This document shows positions 52,633 through 59,264 of a DNA stretch of 59,264 nt, one piece after another. The DNA is from a bacterium (GTDB lineage: Bacteria > Bacteroidota > Bacteroidia > NS11-12g > UBA955). The stretch's first letter is position 1, and every line of letters starts with the position of its first letter. The stretch covers positions 1 through 59,264 of the forward strand of contig JAQSCZ010000111.1 in assembly GCA_029945665.1 (NCBI GenBank). Direction: 5' to 3'. The position numbers and the translations under genes are program-made. The notes below the pieces were generated by a model. That model saw only the letters and a list, made by a program, of their open reading frames with translations. It was not told where the DNA came from and did not search any database.

Positions 52633-55600
52633 TTAAACCACCACATTCACAATCCGCCCTTTTACTACAATTACCTTTTTAGGTGTTTTGCCTTCTAAAT
52701 ATTGTTGTGTTTGTTCATTCGCAATTACTTGTACTTCCACTTCTTTTAAATCCATATCCAAAGCAAAGTTTAAATTGAATCTTACCTTGCCATTAAACGA
52801 GATTGGATAATAAAATTCATTTTCAATTAAATAATCTGCATTAAAACTTGGCCAACTAGCTTTCTCGATACTATCTGCATGTCCACATAGTTTCCAAAGC
52901 TCTTCGCAAATATGAGGTGCATAAGGCGATAATAAAATTAAAAAGGGTTCTAAAATACTGCGCTTATTGCATTTCAAATCCTGCAATTCGTTTACACAAA
53001 CCATAAAGGCACTTACGCTGGTATTGAAACTAAAATGCTCAATATCCTCTGTTGCTTTTTTAATGGTTTTATGCAGAATTTTTAATTCAGCCTTGGTTGC
53101 AACTTCTTCGCTAATTTCAAAATCTTCCGTTGGATTATTATGAAACAAACGCCAAGCCTTTTTCAAAAAACGGTGCACCCCTTCTATGCCTTGTGTACTC
53201 CAAGGTTTGGCATCTTGCAAAGGACCTAAGAACATTTCATACATGCGCAAAGTATCAGCACCGTATTGCTGGCAGATATCATCAGGATTAACGACGTTGT
53301 GCCAACGCTTAGACATTTTACCAACCTCTGCCTGACAAATGAGTTTTCCATCTTCCAATACATATTCTGCATCTTTAAACTCAGCTGGTCTCCATGCTCT
53401 AAGTTTTTCAATATCAACAATGTTATTAGTTACTAAATTAACATCAATATGAATTGGAGTAGTTTCATATTTACTTTTCAATCCTTCTGATACAAATTTA
53501 TTTTCATTATTTACTCTGTGTACTAAACATGAAATTCCCTGTATCATTCCCTGATTCACCAATTTCTTAAACGGCTCTTCAAAAGGCACCTTCCCAATGT
53601 CTTTTAAAAATTTACACCAAAACCTAGCATATAATAAATGCCCCACAGCATGCTCGCTACCGCCAATATATAAATCAATATTTTGCCAATAATCTACCGC
53701 CTCTTTACTTACAAATTCCTTTGTATTTCGAGGGTCCATGTAACGCAAATAATACCATGATGAACCTGCCCAACCTGGCATGGTCGTGGTTTCTAAAGGA
53801 TATCCTTTGTAGCTCCAATTGGCAGCGCGCGCCAATGGTGGCTCACCTGTTTCCGTTGGCAAGAACTTATCTACAGCTGGCAATATAATTTGATCTAAGT
53901 CTTGTTCATCTACCGCAAAAGGAATTTCATCTTTATAATAAATTGGAATCGGCTCGCCCCAATAACGCTGACGACCAAATACAGCATTGCGCAAACGGTA
54001 ATTGGTTTTACCTTGGCCCAATCCTTCTGCTTCAATTTTTTCAATCGCTTTTTTTACTGCCACTTTTACTTCCATTCCATTCAAAAAATCTGAGTTAATC
54101 AATTGGCCCTCTTTGGCATCATAAGATTCTAACTCAATATTTCCGCCTTCCACCACTTGAGGAATCGGTAAATTAAAATGTTTGGCAAATGCATAATCGC
54201 GACTATCATGGGCCGGCACTGCCATGACAGCACCTGTACCATAACCAGCTAAAACATAATCTCCAATCCAAATTGGTATAGGCGCACCAGTAAATGGATG
54301 CACCGCGTAAGCCCCAGTAAATTGACCGCTAATGGTTTTGACATCGGCCATGCGCTCGCGTTCACTGCGATTTTTCGAGGCAGTTACATAAGCATCAACT
54401 GCTGCTTTACAGTCTTGTGTTGTTATCTGTGCTACCAATTCATGCTCGGGCGCAAGGGTTAAAAACGAAACGCCGAAGATGGTGTCTGGGCGTGTGGTGA
54501 ATACTTCGATGTGTGGGTTGACCTCATCCCCCACCCCCTTCTCCCTGGGAGAAGAGGAGGTAGATTTCGTTTTTTTTATAATATCCCTTAATCTTGATAA
54601 CACGCCTTCTAAATCAGCATTTACCTCCTCATTGGTGAAGCGAATAATTGCAAATCCGTGGTCGTTTAAAATACCTGTTCGTATTTCATCAGAAATTTTA
54701 TTTTCTTCCAAACTATGAATCAAACCATCTATTTCAATAATTAATTTCAATTCAAAAGAAACAAAATCCGCAATAAATCTATCAATAATATGCTGCCTTC
54801 TGAATTTTACATTCTCAACTTGTCTGTCGCGAATATTTTGCCAAATAATATCTTCTGAAAAAGTTTGATTCTTTCTGTTTTCAAGTGCAAATTCTTTTAG
54901 CCTAGCATAGATTTTCTTATCTGCTGTAACAAACCAAAGGTCCTCATCATCACCTTGCTTCTCTATAGCCGAGATGCGTTCCCCTCTCCCTTGTAGAGGG
55001 GCTAGGGGTGAGGTCAACAAAAACCGCAACGATGTTCCCTCGCTCTTGCCGATCCAATTTCTTTGTGCCTCTTTGATACTATCCGTCCAATCGAGGGTAT
55101 CCAATCCTTGTAATAATCTTTCTGCATAAGCAGAGATTCTTAAACTCCATTGCGTCATTAATTTTCTTTCAACCAGATAACCACCGCGTTCGCTCACGCC
55201 ATCCTTCACCTCATCATTCGCCAATACAGTGCCCAACTCTGGACACCAATTCACCATGGTTTCACTTAAAAAAGCCAAACGGTAATTTAACAATATTTTC
55301 TGTTGTTCCTTTTCTGAATAGGCCTTCCATTGGGCTGCATCAAACAAAACTGTTTCTTCGCAAGCGGCTTGAATACCCTTGTTACCAATCGTTTCAAAAG
55401 TTTTAATCAATTCAGAAATAGGCTCGGCTTTATCACTTTGTTTATTGTACCACGCATTAAACAATTGCAAAAATATCCATTGGGTCCAACGGTAATAATC
55501 GGGGTTAGTTGTGCGCACCTCACGACTCCAATCAAAAGAAAAACCAATATTATCTAATTGTTCGCGATACCGCTTAATATTTTCTTCAGTAGTAATGGCG

Positions 55601-55890
55601 GGGTGTTGACCAGTTTGAATAGCATACTGCTCTGCAGGTAAACCAAATGCATCGTAACCCATTGGGTGTAATACATTAAAACCATTGTGGCGCTTGTATC
55701 TAGATACAATGTCACTGGCAATGTAACCTAAGGGATGCCCTACATGCAAACCGGCCCCGCTTGGATAAGGGAACATGTCTAGCACATAGTATTTCGGCAG
55801 TTTGCTATTATTCTCGGCTTTGAATGTTTGATTTTCAGCCCAAAACTTTTGCCAGTTTTTCTCTATGGTATTAAAATGATAAGACGCCAT
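52633..55890 (-). CDS. leuS: Leucyl-tRNA synthetase with in-frame DUF559 insertion
   Basis: About 1085 residues from the ATG at 55890 ('[20 protein letters not shown]'), preceded by a TATTTTTG box at 55906; the longer frame from 55941 lies upstream of the box. Class I synthetase signatures: '[16 protein letters not shown]' (HIGH), '[16 protein letters not shown]' (KMSKS), the editing-domain '[20 protein letters not shown]', and the C-terminal anticodon-binding part. Typical Bacteroidota LeuRS is roughly 920 residues; the surplus of ~167 lies after 'SEGTSLRF' (residues ~291-458) and is a DUF559 nuclease-like module. The frame is intact through it. As the only leuS seen, it is presumably functional. 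Confidence 0.93.
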   Translation of the reverse strand: MASYHFNTIEKNWQKFWAENQTFKAENNSKLPKYYVLDMFPYPSGAGLHVGHPLGYIASDIVSRYKRHNGFNVLHPMGYDAFGLPAEQYAIQTGQHPAITTEENIKRYREQLDNIGFSFDWSREVRTTNPDYYRWTQWIFLQLFNAWYNKQSDKAEPISELIKTFETIGNKGIQAACEETVLFDAAQWKAYSEKEQQKILLNYRLAFLSETMVNWCPELGTVLANDEVKDGVSERGGYLVERKLMTQWSLRISAYAERLLQGLDTLDWTDSIKEAQRNWIGKSEGTSLRFLLTSPLAPLQGRGERISAIEKQGDDEDLWFVTADKKIYARLKEFALENRKNQTFSEDIIWQNIRDRQVENVKFRRQHIIDRFIADFVSFELKLIIEIDGLIHSLEENKISDEIRTGILNDHGFAIIRFTNEEVNADLEGVLSRLRDIIKKTKSTSSSPREKGVGDEVNPHIEVFTTRPDTIFGVSFLTLAPEHELVAQITTQDCKAAVDAYVTASKNRSERERMADVKTISGQFTGAYAVHPFTGAPIPIWIGDYVLAGYGTGAVMAVPAHDSRDYAFAKHFNLPIPQVVEGGNIELESYDAKEGQLINSDFLNGMEVKVAVKKAIEKIEAEGLGQGKTNYRLRNAVFGRQRYWGEPIPIYYKDEIPFAVDEQDLDQIILPAVDKFLPTETGEPPLARAANWSYKGYPLETTTMPGWAGSSWYYLRYMDPRNTKEFVSKEAVDYWQNIDLYIGGSEHAVGHLLYARFWCKFLKDIGKVPFEEPFKKLVNQGMIQGISCLVHRVNNENKFVSEGLKSKYETTPIHIDVNLVTNNIVDIEKLRAWRPAEFKDAEYVLEDGKLICQAEVGKMSKRWHNVVNPDDICQQYGADTLRMYEMFLGPLQDAKPWSTQGIEGVHRFLKKAWRLFHNNPTEDFEISEEVATKAELKILHKTIKKATEDIEHFSFNTSVSAFMVCVNELQDLKCNKRSILEPFLILLSPYAPHICEELWKLCGHADSIEKASWPSFNADYLIENEFYYPISFNGKVRFNLNFALDMDLKEVEVQVIANEQTQQYLEGKTPKKVIVVKGRIVNVVV
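54517..55018 (-). mobile_element. DUF559 endonuclease-like module with inverted-repeat ends inside leuS
   Basis: Ends are inverted repeats: GTTGACCTCATCCCCCACCC from 54517 and, read on the other strand from 55018, GTTGACCTCACCCCTAGCCC. In frame with leuS they translate as '[14 protein letters not shown]' and '[14 protein letters not shown]'. Between them lies a DUF559 domain (PD-(D/E)XK fold, related to Vsr): '[15 protein letters not shown]', '[16 protein letters not shown]', '[12 protein letters not shown]' and '[20 protein letters not shown]', with the expected Glu, Asp and ExD residues. No intein splice motifs are present. No target-site duplication is apparent. Confidence 0.8.
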
Positions 55891-55905
55891 GGTAAATTTA
55901 GGGAG

Positions 55906-55913
55906 CAAAAATA
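55906..55913 (-). promoter_or_regulatory. -7 promoter box of leuS
   Basis: Minus-strand TATTTTTG, 15 nt before the ATG at 55890; excludes the start at 55941. Confidence 0.45.
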
Positions 55914-56079
55914 TTGAAAAGAAATCAGCTAACCATAGCAATGGCCTAAATTAGCTAATAAGAAAAACCCGAGCGTCTAAAATGCTACTTTACCGATAGA
56001 TAACCCTATAAATTGTGGATACTATCCCGTTTTAATTTTTGTTTAAACCCAACTACTACACTAACTTGCACCCTTCAAT

Positions 56080-56958
56080 TTGAGCAATAACAATACATAC
56101 AAAAAGCGTACTTCCTTTTGGCCCACTATCATCAGCATGTCGTTGGTATTATTTATTGTAGGCCTTATAGGCATCATCAGTATTTTTGCCAATCACCTTT
56201 CTTCATACTACAGAAATAATTTCGAAGTATTCGTATTTTTTAATGCCGATACCGATGCGCAAACTGCTCAAAAAACAGAAACTGAAATCAAAAAGCTTAG
56301 TTATGTTAAGGCCTCTTTATTTGTAGATAAAGAAATTGCCGCGCGTAAAGAAATTGGGCGTACTGGCAACGATTTTATTAAAACATTAGGATATAATCCA
56401 TTTCCTCATAGTTTGGAATTGCATTTGAATTCAGATGCGGCAGATGAGAAAACCATGGGTGATATAGAAAAGAAGTTACGTCAATTTCCGCAAGTCGATG
56501 ATGTCGTTTTTGCCAAAGATGATTTTGGCCATAACTTGCTTACACAAATCAATCAGAATTTTAAAACTATTGAGTTAATATTAGCCTCAATTGCATTTAT
56601 TTTTTTAATAATTGCCATTGCCTTAATCAACAGTACCGTTCGGTTAAACATGTTTGCTCGCAGGTTTATTATTAAGAGTATGCAGTATGTAGGTGCATCA
56701 GATTGGTTTATTATTCGTCCCTTTTTAAGCATGTATTTGGTTTACTCTTTAGTCTCCACTGGCATTGCATTATCTCTTTTAGGGGGAATCGTTTATCTGA
56801 CAGAAAAGGAACTTCAGTCGAATAATTGGCAATTATTTTTGCCTAAATATGGGATTTTAGCTGGAATTTTACTAGTTTTGGCAATTGTAATAATATTAAT
56901 AAGTGTATTATTCTCCACCAAAAGGTATTTAAAATTAAAAATTGAGCAATTATATTAA
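56080..56958 (+). CDS. ftsX: FtsX-like ABC transporter permease
   Basis: 292 residues, start TTG at 56080. One N-terminal membrane helix, a ~120-residue external domain ('VFVFFNADTDAQTAQKTETE', 'LPFSLELHLNS'-like stretch reading 'PFPHSLELHLNSDA'), and three C-terminal helices with 'TVRLNMFARRFIIKSMQYVG', as in FtsX. FtsEX controls cell-wall hydrolases at division. ftsE is not adjacent, as usual in Bacteroidota. Followed at 2 nt by the DUF3098 gene and then uppP, a conserved Bacteroidota gene order. Confidence 0.88.
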   Translation: MSNNNTYKKRTSFWPTIISMSLVLFIVGLIGIISIFANHLSSYYRNNFEVFVFFNADTDAQTAQKTETEIKKLSYVKASLFVDKEIAARKEIGRTGNDFIKTLGYNPFPHSLELHLNSDAADEKTMGDIEKKLRQFPQVDDVVFAKDDFGHNLLTQINQNFKTIELILASIAFIFLIIAIALINSTVRLNMFARRFIIKSMQYVGASDWFIIRPFLSMYLVYSLVSTGIALSLLGGIVYLTEKELQSNNWQLFLPKYGILAGILLVLAIVIILISVLFSTKRYLKLKIEQLY

Positions 56959-56960
56959 TC

Positions 56961-57260
56961 ATGGCAACAGCAACCAATAAAGCAAAAAGCACCACTGGCA
57001 AACATTCAGATAAAAAGCCAGTAAATAATTTCATGGTGTTCAAAAAGCAGAATTATATGTTATTAGCAGCAAGTGTACTTGTATTAATAATAGGCTTTAC
57101 AGTGATGGGTAGTGGCGATAATCTTCCTTTTGATGCGCCCATTAAAATTACAGTTGCTCCAATTATTGTAATCCTTGGATTCGCATTAGGCGTTTATTCT
57201 ATTCTGCATACCCCAAAAGACGATCAAAAGTCTAACAACCAAGACGCACCAGTTAAGTGA
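56961..57260 (+). CDS. DUF3098 small membrane protein
   Basis: 99 residues. A charged, low-complexity N-terminus is followed by two membrane helices ('YMLLAASVLVLIIGFTVMGS' and 'APIIVILGFALGVYSIL'), the DUF3098 pattern. Its place between ftsX and uppP is characteristic of Bacteroidota, which points to a cell-envelope role, but no function is known. It overlaps uppP by 4 bp (GTGA). Confidence 0.88.
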   Translation: MATATNKAKSTTGKHSDKKPVNNFMVFKKQNYMLLAASVLVLIIGFTVMGSGDNLPFDAPIKITVAPIIVILGFALGVYSILHTPKDDQKSNNQDAPVK

Positions 57261-58063
57261 GCATACTACAGGCCATTATAATAGCCATTGTAGAAGGTCT
57301 GACTGAATTCTTACCCGTTTCTTCTACAGCACACATGATTTTTACCAGTACCTTTTTAGGTATTGAAAAAGATGAATTCGTAAAAATGTTTCAGGTATCC
57401 ATTCAATTTGGAGCCATATTAGCTGTTGTAGCTGTTTATTGGCGTAAGTTCCTCGACTTCTCAAACTTTTATTTTTATATTAAATTGGCTTGTGCCGTAA
57501 TTCCTGCCTTGGTTCTAGGTTATTTATTTGACGACATGATTGAATCGGTGCTTGAAAAACCTATACCCATTGCCATCGTCATGGTACTTGGTGGCATTAT
57601 GCTATTATTTATTGATAAATTGTTTCAAAACCCTACCATCCTTGATGAAAAAAATATTACCATACCTAAAGCAGTGACCATCGGGTTTTGGCAATGTTTG
57701 GCTATGATGCCAGGAGTTAGCCGTTCGGCTGCATCCATTATCGGAGGGATGCAACAAAAGTTAAGCAGAAAATCTGCAGCTGAATTTTCGTTTTTTTTAG
57801 CAGTGCCTACCATGTTAGCAGTAACCGCTTATTCAATCTTTCTAAAACATTGGCACTTGGCCAGTGGCGATCAGAAAGGCTATGAAATGATTACGGCTAG
57901 TAGCAATAACTTAATCTTGTTTTTCACAGGTAATTTGGTCGCATTTATTGTAGCTTTATTAGCCATTAAAGGTTTTATTGGTATTTTAAATAAACACGGA
58001 TTTAAGATCTTTGGTTGGTATAGAATCATCTTAGGTCTTGCCATCTTATTCTTTTTAAGATAA
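57257..58063 (+). CDS. uppP: Undecaprenyl-diphosphatase UppP
   Basis: 268 residues, start GTG at 57257. A polytopic membrane phosphatase (BacA/UppP family) that recycles undecaprenyl pyrophosphate to the monophosphate carrier used for peptidoglycan and other glycans. Signature motifs: 'AIVEGLTEFLPVSSTAHMIF' with the catalytic Glu-rich loop, and 'MMPGVSRSAASIIGGM' with the conserved Ser-Arg. It also confers bacitracin tolerance in other bacteria. Last gene of the ftsX-DUF3098-uppP set in this window. Confidence 0.95.
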   Translation: MSILQAIIIAIVEGLTEFLPVSSTAHMIFTSTFLGIEKDEFVKMFQVSIQFGAILAVVAVYWRKFLDFSNFYFYIKLACAVIPALVLGYLFDDMIESVLEKPIPIAIVMVLGGIMLLFIDKLFQNPTILDEKNITIPKAVTIGFWQCLAMMPGVSRSAASIIGGMQQKLSRKSAAEFSFFLAVPTMLAVTAYSIFLKHWHLASGDQKGYEMITASSNNLILFFTGNLVAFIVALLAIKGFIGILNKHGFKIFGWYRIILGLAILFFLR

Positions 58064-58531
58064 TTGTTTACAGATATAAACTTCTGAAAATATTAATTGC
58101 ATCTAATAAATATGTTGCAATAATTATTTGGCATAACAGCCTAAGTTGAAAATTTATAGGAAGTTGCATAATCTATGAGATGACTTCAACTTGAATTTTT
58201 GGATTAAATACAAATGCATTTTATTGACTTTAAATTAACCTAAAAGTATTCAAGTTAAGGAAATTTATTCTATGCAAAAAGACAACACTTTGTTCAAAAT
58301 TTTGCTAATTAAACTTTAATTATACCCTGTAAAGCTTACAATAGATTGAACTGCTTTTGATCAGTTTTTGAGGTAAATAGTTATGACCTTAGGCTTTCTA
58401 TAAAATTACAAAGCGCGCTAAATGCTTGTCCCTGCAAGCAATAACTGTTTTGTCTATATAGTTATAAAATAATATAGGTTTTATCAATACTTAATTGGTT
58501 TAATTGATAAGCATAGCCAGGACATTGTACC
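58064..58531. other. Gene-free AT-rich stretch
   Basis: No open reading frame, tRNA-like fold or repeat was recognised between uppP and the promoter of the catalase-peroxidase gene. Confidence 0.5.
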
Positions 58532-58539
58532 TACTTTTG
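58532..58539 (+). promoter_or_regulatory. -7 promoter box of katG
   Basis: TACTTTTG, 29 nt before the ATG at 58569. Confidence 0.45.
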
Positions 58540-58550
58540 CAATTCTATAA

Positions 58551-59264
<714 letters not shown>

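Noticed and set aside
54517-55018. Intein or intron in leuS
   Set aside because: The insert lacks intein N- and C-terminal splice residues and HINT motifs, and the leuS frame stays open through it, so no RNA splicing is needed.

Overview
The window looks like a chromosomal segment of a member of the Bacteroidota; I cannot place it below phylum. The evidence is an AT-rich sequence, many secreted proteins ending in type IX secretion system (T9SS) sorting domains (type A 'YPNP...' tails and type B gliding-motility-associated tails), TAnnTTTG promoter boxes upstream of many genes, weak or absent Shine-Dalgarno sequences, and typical Bacteroidota families (MbnP/MbnH, DUF3098 between ftsX and uppP, DUF1361, DUF1569, DUF4468-like). 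No rRNA, tRNA or CRISPR array was seen.

Layout. 1-8.9 kb: a small T9SS cargo protein, a Pif1-like helicase, an RlmI-type rRNA methyltransferase, a secreted M1 aminopeptidase, and an MbnP-MbnH copper-protein pair. 8.9-18.5 kb: a hairpin-rich spacer, two tandem small T9SS type B proteins, an M16 protease, three small conserved hypotheticals, a GT2 glycosyltransferase fused to a degenerate sugar-phosphate-transferase-like membrane half, and a 1 kb non-coding block made of a 110-bp tandem repeat between two 179-bp direct repeats. 18.5-29.3 kb: recR, then an accessory block of T9SS cargo genes, a mobile mystery protein A/B (HTH antitoxin-like/Fic) module, duplicated leader DNA and a divergent leftover of the cdsA 3' end. 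29.3-38.7 kb: cdsA, CPBP protease, dusB, RDD protein, O-methyltransferase, EI24 membrane protein, an outer-membrane protein lacking a normal start codon, and an LTA4-hydrolase-like M1 peptidase. 38.7-42.5 kb: a sugar epimerase - polyprenyl-phosphate hexose synthase - GT39 glycan operon. 42.6-47.5 kb: OsmC / CDGSH / OsmC redox genes, DUF4197, a Cys-containing MarR regulator, NADP-isocitrate dehydrogenase and a glutamine amidotransferase. 47.5-52.6 kb: a large beta-propeller T9SS protein, an Omp28-like lipoprotein, a small lipoprotein and a Cys-rich copper-storage-type protein. 52.6-59.3 kb: leuS carrying an in-frame DUF559 nuclease-like insertion, ftsX-DUF3098-uppP, and the start of an exported catalase-peroxidase.

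Most unusual points: (1) leuS contains an in-frame, inverted-repeat-bounded DUF559 endonuclease-like module. (2) Divergent leftovers of the 3' ends of cdsA and leuS lie about 5.3 kb and 1.2 kb beyond the intact genes, bracketing accessory genes, as if foreign DNA had been captured at the tails of core genes. (3) Three genes carry coding lesions: a TAG inside a beta-helix T9SS gene, a TAA inside an OsmC gene, and an ATT where the start of a signal peptide should be. (4) At several genes the TAnnTTTG box lies only 4-6 nt before the start codon, which suggests leaderless mRNAs. (5) The 110-bp/179-bp repeat block is unexplained.
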